From NCBI GenBank assembly GCA_964468125.1, contig CAYXVF010000128.1:1-15205 (forward strand): DNA of 15,205 bases. Reading direction: 5' to 3'. Made by a program: the position numbers and the translations under genes. The notes beneath the pieces are model-generated. The model saw nothing but the letters and a program-made list of their open reading frames with translations. It was not told the origin of the DNA and did no database searches. Shown one piece after another: positions 1 through 7,200 of the stretch (position 1 is its first letter; the number at the start of each line of letters is the position of its first letter). Source of the DNA: CAYXVF01 sp964468125 (GTDB lineage Bacteria > Myxococcota > XYA12-FULL-58-9 > CAYXVF01).

Positions 1-2
1 AG

Positions 3-435
3 TATATCGAATCGCGAAAGCGTGAAAGGAACGCCGCGTTTGAGATCGAGTGGAAGACGCTGGGTGGCTATCTCGATTGGCTCGTCGCTCGGGGGATTTC
101 GACGAACGTGGCGTCGTTTGTGGGGCAGACCACAGTGCGCATGTACGTGCTCGGTTTCGATGACGTGGAGCCCAGCGCGCAACAGCTCGAGGCCATGCAG
201 GAGCTTCGGGCCGAGACAACTGGGACAAGCTCGAGGACGCATTTCAATTGATCGAGACCGCCCGCGCCGAGGGCCTGCGGCTCACCGCGGATGTGTACAC
301 CTATCCCGCAGGGGTGACGTCGCTCGATGCCTGCATTCCCCCCTGGGCACACGACGGTGGACAGGAGAAGCTGCTCGCGCGTTTGAAGGAGCCGAACACG
401 CGCGCGCAGGTGATCGAGGCGATCAAGCTCACGTG
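3..435 (+). pseudogene. D-aminoacylase (N-acyl-D-amino-acid deacylase) remnant
   Basis: Two pieces of an amidohydrolase-superfamily D-aminoacylase lie in different frames. Frame 3 from the window edge (about 3-210) reads GGYLDWLVARGISTNVASF and then an LEAMQELRA stretch, typical of the middle of the family. Frame 2 from about 215 reads NWDKLEDAFQLIETARAEGL and continues through ADVYTYPAG and CIPPWAHDGG to an EAIK at about 430. In intact proteins (recalled family pattern) the two blocks are separated by very roughly 80-100 residues carrying metal-binding His residues and the GLSTSL-type motif; these are missing here. The C-terminal catalytic half is also absent. The gene is open at the window edge, so its start is not visible. 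It cannot encode a working enzyme as written. It could be a decayed gene or an assembly chimera. Confidence 0.75.
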
Positions 436-436
436 C

Positions 437-757
437 TCAAAGACGGTGAGCATACGGGTGCGCGACCGGGCCGCGTTGTGCGTGGCCCGGGGTGGACAGG
501 GTGGTCTCGATGATTCCGAGTGATACGTGCTCGGGAATGCGCAGGGTGACGGTATGACCGTTGACCGCGCGCATCGACCACCCGCTCCCGTTCGTGCCGT
601 CGAATCTCCCGCGGAGCCCATTCGGCAGGAAGAACAACCCGTCGATCTGGAGCAGGACATCGCCCGCGCGCCACGCCTCGGAGACGCCCGGGAGCGGCGG
701 GTGCGCGCTCTGGTGTCGGGTAGCGCCGCCACCTCGGTGAGCCACCAGCACCGCCAT
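437..757 (-). pseudogene. possible PDZ-like protein fragment
   Basis: The reverse strand has a 106-codon frame whose middle reads VSEAWRAGDVLLQIDG, resembling the carboxylate-binding region of bacterial PDZ domains (usual form: xAGDxIxxINGxx). It continues with NGHTVTLRIPE, which would be a following PDZ beta strand. No signal peptide, protease domain or convincing ribosome binding site is seen. The first 20 or so residues look like read-in rather than protein. It abuts the broken D-aminoacylase tail, so it may be the C-terminal end of a larger decayed protein or chance coding. Function unknown; confidence is low. Confidence 0.28.
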
Positions 758-782
758 CGGGAATGGCTCGCTAGCGCGCTCG

Positions 783-1163
783 ATGAATGTGAGCGAGTGG
801 GCCGCTTCCGAACCGTGGCAGAGTTATCCCCATGCCTTCTACGACGCACTCCTGATCCGTCGCGCGGAGAAGGAAGCAAGCGCTGACCCGATCGCGTTCG
901 CCGATGCTTTGGCGCAGAATCTGAGCCGGTTCAGCTCGAATGAATTCGAGATCGCCGTCATCAACGGACTCGGGCGCAGCGCCGGTTTGATTCCGGTCCC
1001 ACACGACGCTCCAGAGCCCATCTACAATCGTGAGCCGCGAATCGAGCGGGAGTTGTTCTACGAGGTTCTGCGGCGCTGGCGCTCCCCGGACCTGCAGGTG
1101 GATGTGCCGATTCGTCGGCGCGCACGGCAGATCGCCAATCATGTTCGCTTGCCAGAGGACTGA
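783..1163 (+). CDS. hypothetical protein, 126 aa
   Basis: I do not recognise this protein. It begins MNVSEWAASEPWQSYPHAFY and ends in ANHVRLPED. It has balanced composition, with many acidic, basic and aromatic residues, no low complexity, no signal peptide and no membrane segment; it looks soluble and mostly helical. The frame is open back to a stop at 738-740, so a non-ATG start slightly upstream is possible. There is no clear Shine-Dalgarno before the ATG. The gene converges on asnB, with only 5 bp between the two stop codons. Because the sequence to its left is debris, it could be the C-terminal end of a longer truncated gene. Confidence 0.5.
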   Translation: MNVSEWAASEPWQSYPHAFYDALLIRRAEKEASADPIAFADALAQNLSRFSSNEFEIAVINGLGRSAGLIPVPHDAPEPIYNREPRIERELFYEVLRRWRSPDLQVDVPIRRRARQIANHVRLPED

Positions 1164-1164
1164 T

Positions 1165-1193
1165 GGGCTCAGCCCTCCGCCCGCGGCGGGCGG
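1165..1193. terminator. paired GC-rich hairpins between convergent genes
   Basis: Two adjacent inverted repeats lie where the 126-aa gene and asnB converge: GGGCT-c-AGCCC at 1165-1175 and CCGCCCG-cgg-CGGGCGG at 1177-1193. They overlap the last codons of asnB. No T-tract follows on either strand, so these are not canonical intrinsic terminators. They could still act as pause or RNA 3'-end stabilising structures, or be chance in GC-rich DNA. Confidence 0.25.
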
Positions 1194-3109
1194 CTCGGGT
1201 CTGTCGCCATCGCATCGAGCATCTGCACGCCGAGAAGGTGATTCACGATGATGTCGCTCCGAGCGCTCGCGGCATGCTCGTCGTGGGACCAGGCGTTGGT
1301 GATGAAGCTCGCGACATGGTCGACGTCGAAGATCCCCGTTGCTTCGAGGCGCTCGGGCGTGAGCCACACATCGACGAGCTGCCGGACGCGCCTTTGCTTC
1401 TCCGGATCCGTGCCGCTCGGGGGCGCCATGAACGCAAATTTCTCTCGTTCGTAGAGCACCTTTGGGAGCACACCCTTCATCGCTTCGCGTAGGACGTACT
1501 TCTCCGTGCCGTCTTTGATCCGCAGCCCTGGCGGGATCCGCGTCGCGAACTCGGCGAGGTGGTGGTCCAAGAAAGCCGGGCGCGACTCCATGCTGTTCGC
1601 CATGTCCACGCGGTCCCCGCCCCAGGTCAGAATTTGCCCCTCGAGCATCGTCTTGGCCCAGGCGTACTGCACCATGTCCAAAGGGTGGCGACCGACGATT
1701 TTCGCCGGGTCGAGCTTGGCGCAGATCTCCGCCGCCGGGTCGTAGCCCTCGAGCTCCGCCCGCGCGTCGCGCGACAGAAGAGGACGCACCCGCTCGAGCG
1801 TGAGCAGCCACGGTTGAATCCACGATGGCGTGAAGCCGAAGAGCGAGTCCCAAACGGGATGGGAGCGCTGCTCTTCGGCGAGGATCGCGCCCTTGAATAC
1901 CGCGTTCGAGTTTTCGAGCTCGGCGGGGTCCAGACCGAGCCCGTGGAGGAGCATGTCGCGCTTGAAGAATGGGTAGCCGCCGAAGAGCTCGTCCGAGCCT
2001 TCGCCGGTGACCACGACCTTTCGACCCCCTTCGTGGACCACGCGACTCATGTGCCACTTAGCGACCGCAAGCGTGTTGTAGAAGGTTCGCTCCGCGTGCC
2101 AAAGGACGTCACAGAAGTGCTGACCGTAAAGCTCGTCTCCGGTGAGGTTGAGAACGACCTGGTCCGCTCGGGTCGCCTCCGCCATCTCCTTCGCGATCGC
2201 GGACTCGTCGTACTTGTCCGAGTCGAAGCTGATCGTGTAGGCGCGCACGGAGGACTGCTGCATCGGAGTGGCGAGGCCCAAGATCGAGCACGAGTCGATA
2301 CCGCCCGATAGATAGCACCCAACGGGCACATCGGCCTCCAGCCGTGTCGCCACCGCATCGAGAAGTCGGTCCCGCACGCCGCGAACGTGGTACTGCTCGT
2401 CCGGGGAGCCGTCGTGCTCCTGCGCGCCTGGAAAATCCAGGTCCCAATAGCGGTGAATTTCGTGCTCGAAGCGGTCGCCCCGTCGCTGAACCACGAGGAA
2501 GTGGCCAGGCTGGAGGGCTTGGACACCGTGGAAGGCGGTGGTTCCGGGGACCATCACCTGCATCATTTGGTGCAGCGCAGCCTTCCGGTCCAGGCGCTTA
2601 GGAGTGTCAGGGTGCATGAGCAATGCCTTCACCTCTGAGCCCCAGGCGAAGAAGTCGTCGGTGACGCGGTAGTAGACCGGTTTGATCCCGAAGCGGTCGC
2701 GCACGACGACCATTCGGTCCTGCTCCGGGTCAAAGAGCGTGAAGGCAAACTCTCCTCGCAGGTATTCGAGAAAGTCCATGCCGTGCCGGTCGAACAAATG
2801 GAGCGCAATCTCCGAGTCCGACTTCGTGACAAAACGAGCGCCATCGCAGGTCAGGGCCGCGCGAATGCGCTTGTAGTCGTAGAACTCGCCATTCACCGTC
2901 AAGACCCGTCCACGGTGATGGAGTGGCTGCGCTCCGCCCTCTAGATCGATGATTGACAGGCGCGCGTGACCCATCGCCAATCCTTTGGAATCGTCGACAT
3001 GAGCGTCGCGACCGTCCGGTCCTCGGTGATGAAGAACGTCCAGCATCCGGTCGATCACTTTGCGATCCACCGGTCGTCCGGGCTGCCAAAAGCCTGCGAT
3101 GCCACACAT
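1169..3109 (-). CDS. asnB: AsnB-type glutamine-hydrolysing amidotransferase (asparagine synthetase family)
   Basis: This 646-residue protein fits the glutamine-dependent asparagine synthetase family. The mature N-terminus would start with Cys2 (MCGIAGFW), the class II glutaminase nucleophile, with RLSIID near 50 and NGEFYD near 73. The synthetase half has the pyrophosphate loop SGGIDS at 268-273 and TGEGSDELFGGY at 368-379, then GDRVDMANSMESRPAFLDH further on. All key residues are present, so it should be active: it activates a carboxylate with ATP and amidates it with ammonia from glutamine. It is longer than E. coli AsnB (about 554 aa), as are many bacterial homologues. A strong AAAGGAG lies 7 nt before the ATG (3117-3123). 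It is the last gene of the betaine/carbamoyl operon, 36 bp after the carbamoyltransferase. In that setting its substrate may be another amino acid, as with AsnO in N-acetylglutaminylglutamine amide synthesis; plain asparagine synthesis remains possible. Confidence 0.9.
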   Translation of the reverse strand: MCGIAGFWQPGRPVDRKVIDRMLDVLHHRGPDGRDAHVDDSKGLAMGHARLSIIDLEGGAQPLHHRGRVLTVNGEFYDYKRIRAALTCDGARFVTKSDSEIALHLFDRHGMDFLEYLRGEFAFTLFDPEQDRMVVVRDRFGIKPVYYRVTDDFFAWGSEVKALLMHPDTPKRLDRKAALHQMMQVMVPGTTAFHGVQALQPGHFLVVQRRGDRFEHEIHRYWDLDFPGAQEHDGSPDEQYHVRGVRDRLLDAVATRLEADVPVGCYLSGGIDSCSILGLATPMQQSSVRAYTISFDSDKYDESAIAKEMAEATRADQVVLNLTGDELYGQHFCDVLWHAERTFYNTLAVAKWHMSRVVHEGGRKVVVTGEGSDELFGGYPFFKRDMLLHGLGLDPAELENSNAVFKGAILAEEQRSHPVWDSLFGFTPSWIQPWLLTLERVRPLLSRDARAELEGYDPAAEICAKLDPAKIVGRHPLDMVQYAWAKTMLEGQILTWGGDRVDMANSMESRPAFLDHHLAEFATRIPPGLRIKDGTEKYVLREAMKGVLPKVLYEREKFAFMAPPSGTDPEKQRRVRQLVDVWLTPERLEATGIFDVDHVASFITNAWSHDEHAASARSDIIVNHLLGVQMLDAMATDPSRPPRAEG

Positions 3110-3145
3110 GGTGAGGCTCCTTTGAGGATGAATGGAGAGTGACGA

Positions 3146-4246
3146 CTAGATGCCGCGGAATGCGTCCGCGAGGGCACCGGTGCGTGCGAGCACCGCCGAG
3201 AGCACCACCTGCCGCACAAAAACTGCGCCCGCCGCCTGGGCGAAGTACAGGTTGTGCGGGGTACGGTCGAGGCTCACATCGAGCTCCTCGCCGCGGGCCA
3301 AGGGGTGCATGATCACCGAGGACGGCTTCAGCGGACTGTCGGCGTCGAGCTTGAAGGCATTGTCCAACCGTTCGTAGCCGTCGCCCTTGAGGGTGATCGA
3401 GTTCATATAGATCGCGTCCAGGTGCGGCAGCACCCCCTTGTAGCGCGTGGCCGTGTCGAAAGGGATGCCGGAGTCGGCGATCTGCCGAGCGAGGTCTTCG
3501 TCGAGCGGGTCCTCGTCCTCGGAGATGAGCGTAATGCGGCTCACCGCGTTTCCCAAGAGGAGCGAGAGCTCCAGAAAGCTGCGGACCGCCCGCATGCGGG
3601 TCGGGCGGCCGATGATGCCCAGGTGGATCCGGTCGCTGGCGGGGACCGTCGCCCGGGTGAGCGAGGGGCGCCATTTGAACAAGGCGTACCAGTCGAGGAG
3701 CGCCTGCGTCGGATGCTCGCCAGCGCCATTGCCCGCGTTGATGATCGGCGTCGAAAGGCTCTCCTTGATCTTCGCGATCGAGTCAGTCTCCGGGTGACGA
3801 AGAACCACCGCATCGCCGTAGGTATTGAGCATTTCACCGATGTCTTCGATCGACTCGCCCTTCTTGATCCCCGTCACACCCCCGTCCGGCACCGACAGGA
3901 CCGCGCCGACCAGTCGGTGAATCGCGCTCTCGAATGAGAGCCGCGTTCGCGTCGAGGCTTCGAAGAAGGCGGTGACTACGATTTTGCCGGCGAGCGGCGC
4001 ACGTTGGGAGATCTCGTTGGTTTCGAGAAATGCCGCGGTCTTGGCGATCCCGATCACGGTGTTGCGGTCGAACTGGGTCGCGCTCAAGACCGACATTTCG
4101 GCCATTTCTTCCAGGGCGCCGAAGTCGATTCCCGCACCCTCGTTGAGAAGAGCGCCAGGATCGAGCTTGCGTCCGCGCGTGTTCGTCCGGAACGCGGTCG
4201 CGGCGCGCTCAATGACGCGGGGTTCGGCCTGCTTCAGCTTCTGCAT
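3146..4246 (-). CDS. aspartate-carbamoyltransferase-like enzyme with altered amino-acid site
   Basis: This 366-residue protein has the ATCase/OTCase fold signatures: FFEASTRTRLSF (STRTR at 98-102) for carbamoyl phosphate, IKKGE at 127-131 (the ATCase 80s-loop lysine), LRHPE with Arg150, and EHPTQ (His178, Gln181). The C-terminal half has TPHNLYFAQA, as in ATCases. However, the ATCase motif YMTRVQ (E. coli Arg229 and Gln231, which bind the aspartate side chain) reads YMNSIT at 280-285, and HPLPR reads HPLAR at 314-318. The N-terminus is about 50 residues longer than E. coli PyrB. Inference: it carbamoylates an amine other than aspartate. GGAG lies 7 nt before the ATG. It sits 22 bp after the N-carbamoyl hydrolase gene and 36 bp before asnB, not next to pyrimidine genes. 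An ordinary PyrB role is less likely but not excluded. Confidence 0.82.
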   Translation of the reverse strand: MQKLKQAEPRVIERAATAFRTNTRGRKLDPGALLNEGAGIDFGALEEMAEMSVLSATQFDRNTVIGIAKTAAFLETNEISQRAPLAGKIVVTAFFEASTRTRLSFESAIHRLVGAVLSVPDGGVTGIKKGESIEDIGEMLNTYGDAVVLRHPETDSIAKIKESLSTPIINAGNGAGEHPTQALLDWYALFKWRPSLTRATVPASDRIHLGIIGRPTRMRAVRSFLELSLLLGNAVSRITLISEDEDPLDEDLARQIADSGIPFDTATRYKGVLPHLDAIYMNSITLKGDGYERLDNAFKLDADSPLKPSSVIMHPLARGEELDVSLDRTPHNLYFAQAAGAVFVRQVVLSAVLARTGALADAFRGI

Positions 4247-4268
4247 GTCATAGCTCCGGAGATGAGAA

Positions 4269-5504
4269 TCAGATGAAACGGGTCAAGGTCTTGAGGAGAA
4301 CGTCGCATCCCCCCTCGATGTCGGCCCAATGGGTGAGCTCATCGGGGGCGTGGCTCACACCGCCAACGGACGGGACGAAGATCATGCCCGCACGAGTGAA
4401 ACTTGCCATAAACTGAGTGTCATGGCCGGCGCCGCTCGGCATGTGAAGCGGTTCGTAGCCGAGCTCGCGTGCGGATTGGTCGAAGGCGTCGATGATGTCG
4501 GGATGGCAGGGCTGCGGTTCGAGCCAGCTCAGCTCGCGGAACTCAAAGTGTAATCCGTTTTTTCGCGCTATGGTCCCGAGCACTTTTTGGCACGAGGAGG
4601 CGAGGGCCCGAAGGCGCTCCGGGTCGATGTCGCGCCCGACGAGGGAGAACACTGCCTCACCGGGCACCGTATGCGGGTTGCCTGGGAGAAGCTCGACCTT
4701 TCCAACGGTCAGCCGGCTCGTTTCGCCGCCGTCTTCGTCGAGAATGCGAGGGATCTGATGGGCGAAATTGGCGAGGCCCATGAACGCGTCGCTGCGCATT
4801 TGCATCGGCGCTGTACCCGCGTGGTTTGCTTTGCCCACGAGGTGGACCATCCACTTGAAGATGCCACTGATTCCCTCAACGACCCCGATGCGCCGGTGCT
4901 CGGCCTCGAGCACGGGGCCTTGCTCGATGTGGAGCTCGAGGAAAGCGTGCACGGAGCTCGGGTCGCGCGCCGCATCGAGGGCTCGGCGAGGGTCTAGACC
5001 CTGGGCTCGCATCGCGTCGGCAAGGCAGACGCCGTCCGGATCCACGGCGTGGTCGACCCAGTCCGGTGGAATCTGACCGCAAAACGCTTGAACCCCGAAC
5101 ATGCCGCCGAAGCGACCCTCTTCGTCTGCGAAGGCCACGATTTCGAGCGGCCGCTCCGGTTCCACGCCCGCATCTGCGAGGGCCCGAGCGCATTCGAGTC
5201 CCGCGAGCACACCGAGACTGCCATCGAACATTCCGCCCCCTGCGACCGAGTCGATGTGCGATCCCATCACCACCGCCGGGGCGTCGCGGTCGAAGAAACG
5301 CCCGATCACGTTGCCCGCGCCGTCGAGTCGCGCCTGTCCGCCGGACGCCTCGACGCGCTCCATCAGCCAACGGCGGGCTTCCATGTCGGCGTCCTCGAAG
5401 GCGAGGCGATAGATTCCGCCGTCGCTGGGGTTTCTCCCGATTTCCGCAAGCGCGTGCATGTCGCGCCGCAGCCGTTCGTGGTCGATGCTGGGGGTCGCCC
5501 CCAT
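4269..5504 (-). CDS. M20-family N-carbamoyl-L-amino-acid hydrolase / allantoate amidohydrolase-like
   Basis: This 411-residue zinc hydrolase has all the expected di-metal ligands: GSHIDSV (His83), GGMFDGSLGV (Asp94), ADEEG (Glu129), ELHIEQGP (His192) and GGVSHAPDE (His386). The dimerisation or lid region carries GKANHAGTAPM near 224-234, and GAGHDTQFM near 358-366 is typical of the hydantoin-utilisation carbamoylase (HyuC/AmaB), beta-ureidopropionase and allantoate amidohydrolase group. Length matches the family. The expected reaction is hydrolysis of an N-carbamoyl amino acid to the amino acid, ammonia and CO2. No hydantoinase, racemase or ureide gene is nearby. It lies 7 bp after the dimethylglycine methyltransferase gene and 22 bp before a carbamoyltransferase gene, so it may reverse that enzyme's product. 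The exact substrate cannot be read from sequence. Confidence 0.87.
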   Translation of the reverse strand: MGATPSIDHERLRRDMHALAEIGRNPSDGGIYRLAFEDADMEARRWLMERVEASGGQARLDGAGNVIGRFFDRDAPAVVMGSHIDSVAGGGMFDGSLGVLAGLECARALADAGVEPERPLEIVAFADEEGRFGGMFGVQAFCGQIPPDWVDHAVDPDGVCLADAMRAQGLDPRRALDAARDPSSVHAFLELHIEQGPVLEAEHRRIGVVEGISGIFKWMVHLVGKANHAGTAPMQMRSDAFMGLANFAHQIPRILDEDGGETSRLTVGKVELLPGNPHTVPGEAVFSLVGRDIDPERLRALASSCQKVLGTIARKNGLHFEFRELSWLEPQPCHPDIIDAFDQSARELGYEPLHMPSGAGHDTQFMASFTRAGMIFVPSVGGVSHAPDELTHWADIEGGCDVLLKTLTRFI

Positions 5505-5511
5505 CGGGTCC

Positions 5512-6342
5512 TCACATCCTTTGAAATCTAAATATTCCCCAACGCAAGTACCCTTTGTTGCCGCCGTCGATCCAGTGCTGAAGGCCGGTTTTCATGCGCG
5601 ACAAGTAGTCGCTGCTAATGTGACCACTGAGCGACGCTTCGTGCTCACGAGTTGCAACCAACACCGATTGATAGTGATTGACGAGCTGGTGCGTGAGCTC
5701 CTGGAAGCCGATTTCTTTCATTCCGTGGCGCGTGGCCGCTTCACGATAGAAGGAGGGGTGTCCGAGGTCGCTCAGGTGGATCCGGGCGAGGATCGGATCG
5801 AGCACGCCTTCTGGACACTCGTCCGCGCGCATCGGATCGGTGAAAATCAGTGTTCCCTCCGGCTTCAGAACGCGGGCAGCTTCTGCGATCGCCTTTTCCC
5901 GTTCGCCGCTGTGCAGAAAAGCATCCTGCGACCAGACCACGTCGAAGTGCGCGTCCGGGTAGGGCACCGACTCGAAGTTGCCGGTCACGATCTCGACCAA
6001 GTCATCGAGACCTTGCTCGCGGTTGAGCGTGCGGGCGCGCTGATTCTCAACGTCGCTCAAGTTGAGACCCACGACGGCGCAGCCCGATTCACGGGCCAGA
6101 AAGCGCGCGGCACCGCCGTAGCCCGAGCCGAGGTCGAGGACCTTGGAGCTCCGCCCGAGCGCGGGGAGTAAGGACGCCATGTAACGCACCGTCTCGTGGC
6201 TCGCCTCGGCGACGCTGTCGCCCGGCGCGTAGAGCCCGACGTGAATGTCCTCGCCGCCCCAGACGGTGGCGTAGAAGCGGTCCGCGTCTTCGCTGTCGTA
6301 GTAGGAGCGCGCGATCTCGACGATCTCCTGGCTACTCGTCAT
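5512..6342 (-). CDS. sarcosine/dimethylglycine N-methyltransferase
   Basis: This 276-residue SAM-dependent methyltransferase has motif I as VLDLGSGYGGAARF near 68-81 and motif II as DVVWSQDAFLHS further on. Its N-terminal stretch, YYDSEDADRFYATVWGGEDI, is characteristic of the sarcosine dimethylglycine methyltransferase (SDMT) of halophiles such as Halorhodospira. SDMT methylates sarcosine to dimethylglycine and then to betaine. Immediately upstream is its partner enzyme for the first methylations; the two overlap by four bases (ATGA at 6339-6342), so translation is probably coupled. AAGGAG lies 7 nt before the start (6350-6355). It acts in the cytoplasm to make the compatible solute glycine betaine. 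Other small-molecule methyltransferases share motif I, but the N-terminal block and the neighbour make this assignment firm. Confidence 0.9.
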   Translation of the reverse strand: MTSSQEIVEIARSYYDSEDADRFYATVWGGEDIHVGLYAPGDSVAEASHETVRYMASLLPALGRSSKVLDLGSGYGGAARFLARESGCAVVGLNLSDVENQRARTLNREQGLDDLVEIVTGNFESVPYPDAHFDVVWSQDAFLHSGEREKAIAEAARVLKPEGTLIFTDPMRADECPEGVLDPILARIHLSDLGHPSFYREAATRHGMKEIGFQELTHQLVNHYQSVLVATREHEASLSGHISSDYLSRMKTGLQHWIDGGNKGYLRWGIFRFQRM

Positions 6343-7175
6343 CGCTCCGCTCCTTCGCCGGGAGGGGTCCCGTCATAGAGCTTCTCCGCAACGTGAATGA
6401 AGAAGTCCGGGTCTTCTTCGCGGTAGGTTTCCTGGAAATCGCCGTAGGTTTCCACCGCCTGAAACCCGACCTCACGCATGAGCCGGTGCACGTAGTCCTT
6501 GCGCAGAGGGAACATGTTGAGGTGAAAATTGGACCCGTCGTTGAAGCTGTACTCGAAGCGCGCGAGTCCTTCGTCCACGTGACTCGGGCGAACCGAGACG
6601 TTGTCGCCGCAGTAGTAGTAGGTATGATTGCTCGAATAGCCGTGGTCGAGGATCGCGTCGTAGTTGCGCTGATCGAGGATCAGGAGTCCGTCGTGGCGCA
6701 GACAGGCGTAGAACTCGGCCAGCGCCTTGCGGCGATCCCGCTCGTTGAAGAGGTGAGTGAAGGAGTTGCCGAGGCACACCACCGCGTCGAACTTGCTGTG
6801 AACGTCCCGCGCCAGCCAGCGCCAATCCGCCTGGACCGTGCGCAGCACGTGCCCGCGTCTCTTGCCGTTCTCGAAGGCGCGGTAGAGCATTTCCTGGCTC
6901 CCGTCCGCGCTGACGACCTCAAACCCCGCTTCGATCAGCTGCACGGAGTGAAATCCCGTGCCAGTGGCCACATCGAGGACCTTCTGCTTGCCACGCTCTC
7001 GAAGAATGTCGACGAAGAAATGCCCTTCGCTCTCGGCGCGGGCATTCCAGTCGATCAGGCTGTCCCACTTCTGCACGAAGCTCTGAACGTATTCCTCTTT
7101 GTAGTGGTCCGTTTTCCGGACGGCGATCGGGTCTTTTCCGAAGTCCTGTCGATCGAGACGCTGTTGCAATGACAC
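6339..7175 (-). CDS. glycine/sarcosine N-methyltransferase
   Basis: This 278-residue SAM-dependent enzyme closely follows the halophile glycine sarcosine methyltransferase (GSMT). It has DFGKDPIAVRKTDHYKEEYV near 11-30, motif I as LDVATGTGFHSV near 67-78, DWRWLARD near 117, CLGNSFTHLFNERDRRK, LDQRNYDAILDHGY and a C-terminal DPDFFIHVAEK. It methylates glycine to sarcosine and sarcosine to dimethylglycine. I chose the GTG at 7175 because AGGAGG lies 9 nt upstream (7185-7190) and family homology begins just after it; the open frame reaches back to 7316, but that extra sequence is promoter. First gene of the five-gene operon, so transcription likely starts in the divergent region with the gene at 7379. 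Confidence 0.92.
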   Translation of the reverse strand: MSLQQRLDRQDFGKDPIAVRKTDHYKEEYVQSFVQKWDSLIDWNARAESEGHFFVDILRERGKQKVLDVATGTGFHSVQLIEAGFEVVSADGSQEMLYRAFENGKRRGHVLRTVQADWRWLARDVHSKFDAVVCLGNSFTHLFNERDRRKALAEFYACLRHDGLLILDQRNYDAILDHGYSSNHTYYYCGDNVSVRPSHVDEGLARFEYSFNDGSNFHLNMFPLRKDYVHRLMREVGFQAVETYGDFQETYREEDPDFFIHVAEKLYDGTPPGEGAER

Positions 7176-7184
7176 GTCGCTGTG

Positions 7185-7190
7185 CCTCCT
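7185..7190 (-). promoter_or_regulatory. strong ribosome binding site fixing the GTG start of the glycine methyltransferase gene
   Basis: The minus strand reads TTAGGAGG, then 9 nt, then GTG. It is a near-perfect Shine-Dalgarno and rules out the upstream in-frame ATG at 7316, which has no such site and would translate promoter DNA. Confidence 0.8.
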
Positions 7191-7200
7191 AAGATCCTGT

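Noticed and set aside
771..2057. 428-codon reverse-strand open frame over the asnB end
   Set aside because: It is antisense-frame read-through in GC-rich DNA, with Arg-, Gly- and Ala-rich composition and no domain; it overlaps the well-supported AsnB frame on the same strand.
3146..4246. Calling the carbamoyltransferase ornithine carbamoyltransferase or housekeeping pyrB
   Set aside because: Ornithine-type HCLP motif is absent; it has HPLAR and ATCase-like TPHNLYF. The aspartate-binding Arg/Gln pair is missing and no pyrimidine gene is adjacent.
4269..5504. Hydantoin or allantoin degradation operon
   Set aside because: Only the M20 enzyme fits; no hydantoinase, allantoinase, racemase, ureidoglycolate or transport gene is in the window.
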